A DNA stretch of 64,000 nt. Source: Streptomyces brasiliensis. Its GTDB lineage: Bacteria > Actinomycetota > Actinomycetes > Streptomycetales > Streptomycetaceae. Shown piece after piece: positions 7,112 to 15,909 of this stretch. The notes below the pieces were generated by a model. The model was not told the origin of the DNA and searched no databases. It worked only from the letters and a program-made list of their open reading frames with translations. Position numbers and translations under genes: made by a program. Each line of letters opens with the position of its first letter. The stretch's first letter is position 1. The stretch lies in the NCBI RefSeq assembly GCF_014647875.1, contig NZ_BMQA01000010.1, forward strand, positions 62,001 through 126,000. The letters run 5' to 3'.

Positions 7112-9220
7112 ATGCAGGTCTGGCCTGGAGAGGCATATCCCCTCGGCGCCACCTACGACGGCGCCGGCACCAACTTCGCGGTCTACACGGAGGCCGCGGA
7201 CCGAGTAGAGCTGTGTCTGTTGCACGACGACGGCTCGGAGACGGCGGTGGAACTGCGGGAGAGCGATGCGTTCGTCCGGCACGCGTACGTGCCGGGTGTG
7301 ATGCCGGGGCAGCGCTACGGCTTTCGCGCGCACGGCCCGTACGACCCCGGCCGCGGGCTGCGCTGCAACTCGGCGAAGCTGCTGCTCGACCCGTACGCGA
7401 AGGCGGTCAGCGGTTCCGTGCGCTGGGGCGAGGAGGTCTACGGCTACCACTTCGACGCGCCCGAGAAGCGCAACGACCTGGACTCGGCGCCGCACACCAT
7501 GACGTCGGTCGTGATCAACCCGTACTTCGACTGGGGCGACGACCGCCGCCCACGCACCGAGTACCACCACACGGTGATCTACGAGGCCCATGTGAAGGGC
7601 CTGACAATGCGCCACCCGGGCCTGCCGGACGAGCTGCGCGGCACCTACGCCGCCCTCGCGCACCCGGCAATCATCGAGCACCTCGCCCAGCTGGGCGTGA
7701 CGGCACTCGAGCTGATGCCGGTGCACCAGTTCGTCAACGACCACCGCCTGGTCGACATGGGCCTGAACAACTACTGGGGCTACAACACCATCGGCTTCTT
7801 CGCCCCGCACAACGCCTACGCCTCCTGGGGCGACCGCGGCCAGCAGGTCCTGGAGTTCAAGTCGGCGGTCCGGGCGCTGCACGAGGCCGGTATCGAGGTC
7901 ATCCTGGACGTCGTCTACAACCACACCGCCGAGGGCAACCATCTGGGCCCGACGCTGTCCTTCCGGGGCCTCGACAACCCGTCGTACTACCGGCTCGCGG
8001 ACGACCCGCGCTACTACACGGACACGACCGGCACCGGCAACTCCCTGCTCATGCGGTCCCCGCACGTGCTCCAGCTGATCATGGACTCGCTGCGCTACTG
8101 GGTGACCGAGATGCATGTCGACGGGTTCCGCTTCGACCTCGCGGCGACCCTGGCCCGGCAGTTCCACGAGGTGGACCGGCTGTCGTCGTTCTTCGACCTG
8201 GTGCAGCAGGACCCGGTGGTCTCCCAGGTCAAGCTGATCGCCGAACCCTGGGACGTCGGCGAGGGCGGCTATCAGGTGGGCAACTTCCCGCCCCTGTGGA
8301 CCGAGTGGAACGGCAAGTACCGCGACACCGTGCGGGACCTGTGGCGCGGAGAGCCGCGCGCGGTCGGGGAGTTCGCGTCCCGGCTGACCGGCTCGTCCGA
8401 CCTGTACCAGGACGACGGGCGGCGCCCGCTGGCCTCGATCAACTTCGTGACCTGCCACGACGGGTTCACGCTGCGCGACCTGGTGTCGTACGACCAGAAG
8501 CACAACAGCGCCAACGGCGAGGACAACCGGGACGGCGAGAGCTACAACCGGTCCTGGAACTGCGGTGTGGAGGGCGAGACCGGCGACCCGGACGTCCTGG
8601 CGCTGCGGGCCCGGCAGATGCGGAACTTCGTCGCCACGCTGATGCTGTCCCAGGGCGTGCCGATGATCAGCCACGGGGACGAGTTCGCGCGCACGCAGGG
8701 CGGCAACAACAACGCGTACTGCCAGGACAACGAGGTGTCCTGGGTGGCCTGGCCCGACGGCGGCGCGGAGCTGCTGGAGTTCACGCGCGCGATGGTCTGG
8801 CTGCGCAAGGACCACCCGGTCTTCCGCAGGCGGCGCTTCTTCCACGGCCGCCCCGTGGAGGGCACCCACGACGACCTCTCCGACATCGCCTGGTTCACCC
8901 CCGAGGGGCGGGAGATGACGCAGCGGGACTGGGACTCGGCGCAGGCTTCGGCGCTGACGGTGTTCCTCAACGGCAACGCGATCTCGGAGCCGGGCCCGCG
9001 GGGTGAGCGCATCGCCGACGACTCCTTCCTGCTGATGTTCAACGCCTCCCCGAAGCAGCTGGACTTCGTCGTGCCGGTCGACCACGGCAGGCAGTGGCAG
9101 GTCGTGGTCGACACGGCCCGCGCCGACGGGGTGCCGCCCGGTACGGGTCCCAAGGCGGGGGCGGGTGAGCGGCTGACCCTGGTGGACCGGAGCCTGACGG
9201 TGCTGCAACGGCCGGCGTAG
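7112..9220 (+). CDS. glgX: Glycogen debranching enzyme GlgX/TreX
   Basis: A 702-aa GH13 isoamylase-type enzyme that hydrolyses alpha-1,6 branches of glycogen, giving linear maltodextrins for TreY. An N-terminal CBM48-like domain (from QVWPGEAYPLGATYDGAGTN) precedes the TIM barrel. Catalytic residues are the nucleophile D342 in DGFRFDLA and the acid/base E378 in IAEPWD; the substrate-positioning HDGFTLRDLVSYD and the GDEFARTQGGNNNAYCQDNE loop are typical. Length matches the family. ATG 7112 gives the canonical MQVWPGEA start. The next gene, treY, lies 165 bp downstream on the same strand. It is cytoplasmic and belongs to the TreX-TreY-TreZ route. Confidence 0.95.
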   Translation: MQVWPGEAYPLGATYDGAGTNFAVYTEAADRVELCLLHDDGSETAVELRESDAFVRHAYVPGVMPGQRYGFRAHGPYDPGRGLRCNSAKLLLDPYAKAVSGSVRWGEEVYGYHFDAPEKRNDLDSAPHTMTSVVINPYFDWGDDRRPRTEYHHTVIYEAHVKGLTMRHPGLPDELRGTYAALAHPAIIEHLAQLGVTALELMPVHQFVNDHRLVDMGLNNYWGYNTIGFFAPHNAYASWGDRGQQVLEFKSAVRALHEAGIEVILDVVYNHTAEGNHLGPTLSFRGLDNPSYYRLADDPRYYTDTTGTGNSLLMRSPHVLQLIMDSLRYWVTEMHVDGFRFDLAATLARQFHEVDRLSSFFDLVQQDPVVSQVKLIAEPWDVGEGGYQVGNFPPLWTEWNGKYRDTVRDLWRGEPRAVGEFASRLTGSSDLYQDDGRRPLASINFVTCHDGFTLRDLVSYDQKHNSANGEDNRDGESYNRSWNCGVEGETGDPDVLALRARQMRNFVATLMLSQGVPMISHGDEFARTQGGNNNAYCQDNEVSWVAWPDGGAELLEFTRAMVWLRKDHPVFRRRRFFHGRPVEGTHDDLSDIAWFTPEGREMTQRDWDSAQASALTVFLNGNAISEPGPRGERIADDSFLLMFNASPKQLDFVVPVDHGRQWQVVVDTARADGVPPGTGPKAGAGERLTLVDRSLTVLQRPA

Positions 9221-9385
9221 CGGGTACGCGCGTGTGTCCGGCGAGTGGGCGGCGGGGCGTGGCCGTAGCGCGCGTGCCCCGGTCCTGGAGTATCACCCGT
9301 ACGGGCGATACAGCCGGGCTCGCGCGCGTGGGTCAGGTGCGGGAGCGGTGACAGGAAGTTCGGCGGGCTGGGTACGTAGGTCTGC

Positions 9386-11851
9386 ATGACCTCTGAGCGA
9401 CCTGTCCCGGTGGTGCCGACAGCCACCTACCGGCTGCAGCTGCAGCCCGGCTTCCCGTTCTCGGCCGCCGCGGCCGCCGTACCGTACCTGGCGTCGCTCG
9501 GCATCTCGCATCTGCACCTGTCCCCCGTCCTGGAGGCCGTACCCGGCTCCATGCACGGCTACGACGTGGTGGACCACGCGCGCGTGCGCGCGGAGCTGGG
9601 CGGCGAGGAGGGGCTGCGGGCACTGGCGGTCACCGCGCGGGAGCACGGGCTCGGCCTGGTGGTGGACATCGTGCCCAACCACATGGCGATGGTCCCGCGC
9701 CACAACCGCGCGCTGTGGGAGGTGCTGCGGGAGGGCCCGAACTCCCCGTACGCGCGCTGGTTCGACGTCGAATGGGACACGCAGGGCGGACAGTTGCTGC
9801 TCCCGGTGCTCGGCGGCCCGCTCGGCGCGGAGATCGGCGACCTGGTGGTCGACGGCGGCGTGCTGCGCTACCACGACCACGCCTTCCCGCTGCGCGAGGG
9901 CACCGCGGAGCTGCCGCTGCCGCAGCTGCTGGACGCGCAGTGGTACCGGCCGGTGTGGTGGCGGCTGGCCCGGACAGAGCTCAACTACCGGCGTTTCTTC
10001 AGCATCTCCGAGCTGATCGGCGTGCGGGTCGAGGACCCGGAGGTGTTCGACGCGACGCACGCCAAGATCCTGCAACTGCTGCGCGAGGGCGTGGTCGACG
10101 GGCTGCGCGTCGACCACCCCGACGGCCTCGCCGACCCTGACGGCTACCTGCGCAGGCTGCACGAGGCGACCGGCGGACGGTGGACCGTCGTGGAGAAGAT
10201 CCTGGCCGACGGGGAACACCTGCCCGCGTCCTGGCCCGTCGCGGGCACCACCGGCTACGACGCCCTGCGGCACGTCGGCGGCCTGTTCACGGACCCCGCG
10301 GGTGCCGGTGAACTCCTCGGGCAGTACCGCAGGTTCGCGGCCCCGCAGACGGACCGCGGCGGCGACTGGGACGCGACGGTGCGGCGGGCGGCGTACAAGG
10401 TGCTCACGCACGAGCTGGCCGCCGAGACGGGCCGGCTGACCCGGTTCGCGAGCCGCCTGTGCGCCACGTCACCGGACCCGGCCCTGCGCGACCGCGCGCC
10501 CTGGGCGCTGCGCACCGCACTCCAGGAGCTGCTGGTGCGGATGCGGGTGTACCGGCCGTACGATTCCGTGGACACGGCCGCCGTGGTCACCGAGGAGGCC
10601 GCCGCCGAGGCCCGGCTCGCCTTCGTCGTGCCCGAGGAGGGCGGGGCCGTCGACGTCGTACGGCGTCTGCTGCTGGAGCCCGCCGGGGGCGCGCCGGAGC
10701 GGGCGGAGTTCCGGGCGCGGTTCGGGCAGACGTCGTCGGCGCTGCGCGCCAAGTCGGTGGAGGACACGGCCTTCTACCGATATGTGCCGCTGCTGTCGGC
10801 GACCGAGGTGGGCGGCGATCCGGGCCGCCCCGCGGTGTGCCCGGAGGACTTTCACGCCTACTGCGCGCGCGTGCAGCGCGACTGGCCGGTCACCGGGACC
10901 GTGGTGTCGACGCACGACACGAAGCGCAGCGCCGACGTGCGCGCGGCGCTGGCGGTGCTGACCGAGTGCCCCGAGCGCTGGGCGGCCGTGCTCGCCGAGA
11001 TCACCCGGGACGGCGAGGGGGTGCCGGACGCGCAACTGGCGTGGGCGGCCTGGCAGACGGTGTTCGGGCTCGGTCCGGCGGCGCCGGAGCGCGTCCAGGG
11101 GGCGCTGCTCAAGCATGTGCGCGAGGCGGGCCTTTTCACGAGCTGGACGGAGCAGGAGCCGCCGTACGAGGAGGCGGTGGCGGCGTTCGTCGCGGCGGGC
11201 CCGTGCGGGCCGCCCGGCGGGCATGTGACCGCCTTCCGGGACTCCCTGGCGCCCCACATCCGCGCGAACGTCCTCGGCACGGCCCTCGTCCATCTGACGA
11301 TGCCCGGGGTGCCGGACCTGTACCAGGGCACGGAGGAGGAGTACCGGGCCCTGGTGGACCCGGACAACCGACGACCGGTGCGGTTTCCCTCCGGGGGGTC
11401 GGGCAGGTCCCGAGGGGTTGACGAGGCTGCGGGGTCCGGCGTGGCGGGCGAGCACCGGGGGCTCGGGAAGGCCGACGGCTCCGGAGAACCCGGCGGTTCC
11501 GAGAGGCTCGGTGAGAAGGCCGCCGTGACCGTGGCGGCTCTGCGGCTGCGTGCGCGGCGGCCGGACCTCTTCTGCGACACGGCGACGTACGCGCCGCTGG
11601 CGGCGGAGGGACCCGCCGCCGGGCACTGTGTGGCGTTCACGCGCTCCGGTGCGGTGCTCACGGCCGTGACCCGGCTGTCGCTGCGGCTGGCGGAGGCGGG
11701 CGGCTGGGGTGACACCCGGCTGCCGCTGCCCCCGGGGCGCTGGCTGGATCTCCTCGCACCGGAGCGGGAGTTCACGGGGCACACGCGCATGGCGGAGCTG
11801 TTCGGGCCGAGGCCGGTGGCGCTGCTCGAACGGATCGGGGACGCGGGCTGA
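9386..11851 (+). CDS. treY: Malto-oligosyltrehalose synthase TreY
   Basis: An 821-aa GH13 enzyme that rearranges the reducing-end alpha-1,4 bond of maltodextrins to an alpha,alpha-1,1 bond. Diagnostic features are the start PTATYRLQLQPGFPF, then SHLHLSPVLEAVPGSMHGYDVVDH, the nucleophile segment VDGLRVDHPDGLADP and the acid/base segment VVEKILADGEHLP. TSTHDTKRS and PDLYQGTEE follow near the end. A stretch of about 40 residues (codons 11391-11520) is Gly/Ser/Glu-rich and looks like a low-complexity insertion between PDNRRPVRF and the conserved AALRLRARRPDLF. ATG 9386 is the chosen start. Its product feeds TreZ, encoded 4 kb downstream. Confidence 0.95.
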   Translation: MTSERPVPVVPTATYRLQLQPGFPFSAAAAAVPYLASLGISHLHLSPVLEAVPGSMHGYDVVDHARVRAELGGEEGLRALAVTAREHGLGLVVDIVPNHMAMVPRHNRALWEVLREGPNSPYARWFDVEWDTQGGQLLLPVLGGPLGAEIGDLVVDGGVLRYHDHAFPLREGTAELPLPQLLDAQWYRPVWWRLARTELNYRRFFSISELIGVRVEDPEVFDATHAKILQLLREGVVDGLRVDHPDGLADPDGYLRRLHEATGGRWTVVEKILADGEHLPASWPVAGTTGYDALRHVGGLFTDPAGAGELLGQYRRFAAPQTDRGGDWDATVRRAAYKVLTHELAAETGRLTRFASRLCATSPDPALRDRAPWALRTALQELLVRMRVYRPYDSVDTAAVVTEEAAAEARLAFVVPEEGGAVDVVRRLLLEPAGGAPERAEFRARFGQTSSALRAKSVEDTAFYRYVPLLSATEVGGDPGRPAVCPEDFHAYCARVQRDWPVTGTVVSTHDTKRSADVRAALAVLTECPERWAAVLAEITRDGEGVPDAQLAWAAWQTVFGLGPAAPERVQGALLKHVREAGLFTSWTEQEPPYEEAVAAFVAAGPCGPPGGHVTAFRDSLAPHIRANVLGTALVHLTMPGVPDLYQGTEEEYRALVDPDNRRPVRFPSGGSGRSRGVDEAAGSGVAGEHRGLGKADGSGEPGGSERLGEKAAVTVAALRLRARRPDLFCDTATYAPLAAEGPAAGHCVAFTRSGAVLTAVTRLSLRLAEAGGWGDTRLPLPPGRWLDLLAPEREFTGHTRMAELFGPRPVALLERIGDAG

Positions 11852-11961
11852 TGCACCCGGGCGCCCCCGGGAGCCTCCAGGTGCCTCCCGCGCAGTCTTC
11901 TTGACAGTTCACCTGACTCGTGCGGGACTGGGGGTGGCGATGCCGGACGGAGTAGTCGGGG

Positions 11962-13209
11962 GTGAGTCTCCTGCCGGAGCCGCGTTACCCCAGGGTTCCC
12001 GAACTGGTCGCATTCGCTAGGGCATTGACAGCTCGTCGGCCCGGCCTGTGCGCCCTGCGACAAGTGGGGGTCTCCCGCGCAGGAAGACCGCTCCACCTGC
12101 TGTCGGTGGGTCATGCCCAGCGCGCCGTACTGGTCGTCGCGGGCGCCCACGCCAACGAGCCCGCAGGGGGTTCCACACTCCTCGCGCTGGCGGAACGCGT
12201 CGTACGGGAGCGGGAGTTGCGGGCCGACACGTCCTGGCACTTCCTGCTGTGCGCGGACCCGGACGGGGCGAGCCTCCATGTGACCCCGGCGCCGCGCAGC
12301 CTGCTCGACTACCACCTGGGCTTCTACCGGCCCGCGGGACCGGAGCAGCCGGAGTGGTCCCCCGCCGCGCTGCCGCCCGACCGGCTGCCGCCCGAGACCC
12401 GCGCCCTGACCGGAGTGATCGACGAGCTGCGTCCCTACCTCCAGGTGAGCCTGCACGGGACCGACCTGGGCGGCAGCTGGGTGCAGTTGACGAAGGACGT
12501 ACCGGGGCTCGCCGAGCCGTTCGCCAAGTCGGCCGCCGAGCTGCACATCCCGGTCGAGACGGGCGCCTCGGACGCCGCGGGCTGGCCCGCCACCGGGCCC
12601 GGTGTGCACGTGATGCCCGGCCCCGACTCGGGTGTGGCCTACCCGAGCATGCCGGACGACGCGCGGCACAGCACCTGGTACCACACGCACCGGCACGGCG
12701 GTCTCACGGCGGTGGTGGAGGTGCCGATGTGGGCCAGCGACCTGGTGGACGACCCGGCGCCGCATCCCGCGCCGGCGGCCGCGATGCGGCGGCTGGCGAC
12801 ACGGCTGCGGCGGGACGCGCTGGAAGTGGAGCGGGTCCTCGACGAGGCACTGCCCCGGCTGCCCGGGCCGGAGGGGCCGCTGCTGCGGGCCGCGAAGTGG
12901 GCGCTGGAGCTGATCCCGGGCCTGGCCGCCGACTGGACCGAGATGCCACCGGTCGACACGACCATGGCGTACGTCGGCAGTGTGGACGCCTTCGGACGGC
13001 GGCTGCCGCTGCGGGCGGCGGCGATGCTGCTGCGGGTGCTGAAGGAGGCCGACGACTGCGCCGCGCCCCGGCTCGAACAGCTCGTCGCCTCCTGGTGCGA
13101 TGCCTTCGCGATACGGTTCCGCGCCCGCTGGGTGCCCTTGGAGCATCAGGTCGAGCACCAGTCCCGGACGGTGCTCGCGGCCGCGCTGCACGCCCGTGAC
13201 CGGGCGTAG
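11962..13209 (+). CDS. M14-family zinc carboxypeptidase-like protein A
   Basis: A 415-aa protein of the M14 (carboxypeptidase/AGC deacylase) superfamily. The zinc-binding HxxE appears as GAHANEPAGGS near residue 54, and a later SLHGTD supplies the third-ligand His. A THRHGGLTAVVEVPMW segment probably includes the catalytic Glu. There is no signal peptide, so it is likely cytoplasmic. The substrate (peptide C-terminus, amidated amino acid or peptidoglycan fragment) is unknown. GTG 11962 follows a GGAG sequence at 11949-11952. It is a paralogue of the gene at 13726-15075 and faces it tail to tail across the SSI gene. Confidence 0.75.
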   Translation: MSLLPEPRYPRVPELVAFARALTARRPGLCALRQVGVSRAGRPLHLLSVGHAQRAVLVVAGAHANEPAGGSTLLALAERVVRERELRADTSWHFLLCADPDGASLHVTPAPRSLLDYHLGFYRPAGPEQPEWSPAALPPDRLPPETRALTGVIDELRPYLQVSLHGTDLGGSWVQLTKDVPGLAEPFAKSAAELHIPVETGASDAAGWPATGPGVHVMPGPDSGVAYPSMPDDARHSTWYHTHRHGGLTAVVEVPMWASDLVDDPAPHPAPAAAMRRLATRLRRDALEVERVLDEALPRLPGPEGPLLRAAKWALELIPGLAADWTEMPPVDTTMAYVGSVDAFGRRLPLRAAAMLLRVLKEADDCAAPRLEQLVASWCDAFAIRFRARWVPLEHQVEHQSRTVLAAALHARDRA

Positions 13210-13227
13210 AGCCGGGAGACAAGCGCA

Positions 13228-13251
13228 CGTGGAGCGAAACCGGTCTCCACG
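13228..13251. terminator. Hairpin between convergent genes
   Basis: CGTGGAG at 13228-13234 pairs with CTCCACG at 13245-13251 around a 10-nt loop, and flanking bases extend the stem with mismatches. It lies between the stop of carboxypeptidase A (+) and the end of the SSI gene (-), so it probably serves both. Confidence 0.6.
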
Positions 13252-13282
13252 CGCGCGTGCTGTCGTCACCCGCGGACGCCGC

Positions 13283-13729
13283 TCAGCCGTCCAGCGCGAA
13301 GACCGACCCCGTCCGGGCACTCAGGACGCAGGTGTTGGCGAACGTCTCCCGGTACTCGACCGGCCGTCCGTGCCACTGCCCGCGTGCGTGGGCCGTCACC
13401 GGGGCGTAGATCATGGGGCAGACGGCGTCCTGGTCCTGCGGCATGGCGGCGATGTCGCCGTCCGCCGCCTCCAGTTCGGCACAGGCATCGGCGGCGTGCG
13501 GGCGGCCCTGGGGCCGGTCGCACAGCAGCAGGGTGCCGCGCGTGTCGCTGGAGCGGGCGTCGCCTCGGGTGACGGTGAGGTAGAGCCAGTCGCCCTGGAA
13601 CTTGCCGCCCGGCACCGTGCGGGCGGGCTGGTGGGCGGCCTGCGCGGCCGGGACCGGGCCGACGGCGAGGAGCGCGACGGCCGCGAGCAGGGCGGCCCGA
13701 ACGGCTGTCGCTGTGGTGGTGTTCTTCAT
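13283..13729 (-). CDS. Subtilisin inhibitor-like (SSI family) secreted protease inhibitor
   Basis: A 148-aa secreted protein with a Sec signal (KNTTTATAVRAALLAAVAL ... AAQAA) and an SSI domain. SSI proteins are extracellular inhibitors of subtilisin- and trypsin-like serine proteases. The four Cys of the two conserved disulfides are at 70, 83, 104 and 134. The reactive loop reads VCPMIYAP, so P1 is Met106 and P1' is Ile107, as in SSI itself (Met-Val), which suggests subtilisin-like targets. ATG 13729 overlaps the stop of the upstream carboxypeptidase gene in ATGA (13726-13729), which implies translational coupling. SSI genes are usually monocistronic, so this pairing is unusual. Confidence 0.88.
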   Translation of the reverse strand: MKNTTTATAVRAALLAAVALLAVGPVPAAQAAHQPARTVPGGKFQGDWLYLTVTRGDARSSDTRGTLLLCDRPQGRPHAADACAELEAADGDIAAMPQDQDAVCPMIYAPVTAHARGQWHGRPVEYRETFANTCVLSARTGSVFALDG

Positions 13730-15075
13730 TCCCTGTGCATCGGCACGGCGGCCTCGGTCCCCCACTCCGACTCACCCGAACGGGATCGCACGCGCGCGTG
13801 GAGGTGCGCCAGTTCGAACGCGCCGAGCACCACGCGCGTCTGGTACTCGGCCTGGCGCGCGACCGGGATCCAGCGCGCACCGAAGCCGTCGTGGTAGTCG
13901 GCGCACCACGCGTCGATGAGCCGGTCGAGGTCGGGCAGCGCACCGGCCGGGTCCTGGCCGGTGCTGCGGACGAGCCGGTGCAGGAGCCCGGCCGTGCGCA
14001 GCGGGAGCCGGCGCCCGGCGATGCGCAGGGCGGCCAGATGGGCGTTGTCGAGCACGGGGAGGGGGTGGGCCCCGCCGTCGTCGGTGTCGGGGTCCCAGGC
14101 GTCGGCGAGGCCGGGGCAGACCAGTAAATAGTCGTCGACCGGGGCGAGCAGCCTGGCCGCGTCGGGCGCCCCCGCCAGCTGGGGCCGGATGCGGGCCAGG
14201 ACGCCGTCCAGGAGCCGTGTGTCGTAGCGGAGCGCCGCGCTGATGGCACGCAGGACCGAGTCCCGGTCCACGGGTGCCGAGCCGTCCTCCACGGCGGCCA
14301 CGCCCCACATCGGGGCCTCGACGACCGCGGTGACCGTGCCGTGCCGGTGCGGGTGGAACCAGGTCGACTCGACCGCGGCCTCGGTGATGGCGGCGGCCAG
14401 GTCGCTGCGGTGCGGTGGCGGGATGCGGTAGACGGCGGGGCCGACCGGGGGCCAGTACAGGGTGTCGTAGGCGCCGAGTTCCCGCGGGATGCGCAGACGA
14501 GCGGCGGTGCGCCGGACGCGCTCGGCGAGGCCGGGCAGGTCGCGGGTCAGCTCGACGAAGCCGCCGCCGACGTCGACGCCGTGCAGCGAGCACTGGAGGA
14601 AGGGCCGCAGCTCGTCCTGGAGGGCCAGCAGGGCGCGGGTCTCCGGCAGTGCGGCGGCGGCCGCGCCGTCGGGCAGCCATTCGGGCTGTTCCAGGAAGCC
14701 GGGCCGGAAGAAGTTCCGGAAGTAGTGGCCGAGGGTGTACGGGCCGGACAGCCAGCCCTCGTTGCGGCGCGAGCCGTCGGGATCGAGGCACAGCAGCAGA
14801 TGCCAGGTGGCGTCGGCGTTCACGGTGAGCCGGGGGTCGGCGAGGAGGCGTTCGGCGAGGTGCACGACGGTGGCGCCGCCCACCGGTTCGTTGGCGTGCG
14901 GACCGGCGACGACGAGCGCGTTGCGGCTGCCATGACCGATCGAAAGCAGCCACAGCGGTGTGCCCGCGCGTGAGGTACCGACGCGGCGCAGCCGGGCGTC
15001 CTCGGGCCGGCGGGCGGCGAGCGCGGCCGCATGGGCGCACAGCTCGTCCACGGTCGGATAGCGGAGGAGCGGCAG
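13726..15075 (-). CDS. M14-family zinc carboxypeptidase-like protein B
   Basis: An M14-family protein of 449 aa, about half identical by eye to the paralogue at 11962. The zinc motif is GPHANEPVGGA, the His segment SLHGVDVG, and the late segment HPHRHGTVTAVVEAPMW. No signal peptide is visible. The likely start is CTG at 15075: a perfect GGAGGT lies 5 nt before it (15081-15086), and the resulting MPLLRYPTVDEL matches the paralogue's LLPEPRYPRVPEL. The usual alternative, GTG 15051, has no ribosome site near it and loses that conserved segment. The stop overlaps the SSI start in ATGA. Substrate unknown. Confidence 0.78.
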   Translation of the reverse strand: MPLLRYPTVDELCAHAAALAARRPEDARLRRVGTSRAGTPLWLLSIGHGSRNALVVAGPHANEPVGGATVVHLAERLLADPRLTVNADATWHLLLCLDPDGSRRNEGWLSGPYTLGHYFRNFFRPGFLEQPEWLPDGAAAAALPETRALLALQDELRPFLQCSLHGVDVGGGFVELTRDLPGLAERVRRTAARLRIPRELGAYDTLYWPPVGPAVYRIPPPHRSDLAAAITEAAVESTWFHPHRHGTVTAVVEAPMWGVAAVEDGSAPVDRDSVLRAISAALRYDTRLLDGVLARIRPQLAGAPDAARLLAPVDDYLLVCPGLADAWDPDTDDGGAHPLPVLDNAHLAALRIAGRRLPLRTAGLLHRLVRSTGQDPAGALPDLDRLIDAWCADYHDGFGARWIPVARQAEYQTRVVLGAFELAHLHARVRSRSGESEWGTEAAVPMHRE

Positions 15076-15080
15076 GGCAC

Positions 15081-15086
15081 ACCTCC
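15081..15086 (-). promoter_or_regulatory. Strong ribosome-binding site pointing to a CTG start
   Basis: GGAGGT on the minus strand, 5 nt before CTG at 15073-15075. In-frame ATG, GTG or TTG codons are absent between this site and GTG 15051, which is about 30 nt downstream of it. Confidence 0.6.
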
Positions 15087-15219
15087 ACGAAACGGTGCTG
15101 CCGGATCACCTGGCGTGCATGGCGTACGCACAGTCAGTCACGACTTCAGGGGTACGTCAACACCGCGGTGGACAAGAGGTTTTCGGCCAGTGAGAGAGGT
15201 GTGTGCCCGGCGCGGAGGT

Positions 15220-15768
15220 TCAGCCGGCCGCGAGCCGGAAGGTCACATGCCCGAAGCCGACCTGGTCGCCTTCGCGGACGAGGGCGGCACCGATGACCCG
15301 GCGGCCGTTGACGGTGGTGCCGTTCGTCGAGCCGAGGTCCGTCAGGACCCACATCCCGCCCTGCCGGGAGAGTTCCGCGTGCACCCTCGACACGGTCTCG
15401 TGCGTGAGCCGCAGCCCGTTGACGGGATCGCGGCCGATGCGCAGCGGTCCGCCCATGCCGTGCGGCAGCAGCAACTTGGGCAACCGCTCGGCCTGCCAGG
15501 CCCGGCGCAGCCGGGCGGGAAACCCGGACACCGCCTCGACCGCTCCGAACACCATCCGCGAGAAAGCGCTCTCCCGGGGCAGATCGGCGGTGAGCGCGGC
15601 GAGTTCGTCCGCGCGGCGCGCGACGAGCGCGAGTTCCATGCGCCGTACGAACGTGTCGTGCGACAGCCGCCCCTTGACGACCCCGTCCCGGAGCACCTCA
15701 AGCACCTTGTCCCGGTCGGCGTCGGAGAGCCGCGCGGGATATGTGTTGAACTCGAAGGCCGACGTCAC
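15220..15768 (-). CDS. DUF1707-FHA domain protein
   Basis: A 182-aa cytoplasmic protein with two parts. Residues about 8-60 are a DUF1707 (SHOCT-like) domain, RLSDADRDKVLEVLRDGVVKGRLS and the following R-R-M-E-L-A helix. Residues about 100-180 are a forkhead-associated domain with GRDPVNGLRL, the phosphothreonine-binding VSRVHAELS and LGSTNGTTVNG motifs. FHA domains bind phosphothreonine on Ser/Thr kinase substrates, so a signalling adaptor role is inferred; no kinase is encoded nearby. GTG 15768 is the start. It is divergent from treZ with 141 bp between. Confidence 0.88.
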   Translation of the reverse strand: MTSAFEFNTYPARLSDADRDKVLEVLRDGVVKGRLSHDTFVRRMELALVARRADELAALTADLPRESAFSRMVFGAVEAVSGFPARLRRAWQAERLPKLLLPHGMGGPLRIGRDPVNGLRLTHETVSRVHAELSRQGGMWVLTDLGSTNGTTVNGRRVIGAALVREGDQVGFGHVTFRLAAG

Positions 15769-15909
15769 GTTCGTGATTGTCGGTCAGTGAACCCCGGGTG
15801 TCCAGGAAACATGGAAACGGTCCCCTTGCGCGTACTCGCAGCGGATCGATCTCTCTCACGGCACGATGGACCTGCTACATCACGGTGAGCAGACGAAGGG
15901 GAACCGTCC

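Noticed and set aside
7067..9208. A 713-codon minus-strand open frame opposite glgX
   Set aside because: It is rich in His, Val and Arg with no recognisable motif and lies fully antisense to an enzyme with intact catalytic residues.
10858..13320. An 820-codon minus-strand open frame opposite treY and carboxypeptidase A
   Set aside because: It spans two unrelated genes and their gap and shows no family motif; a composition artefact.
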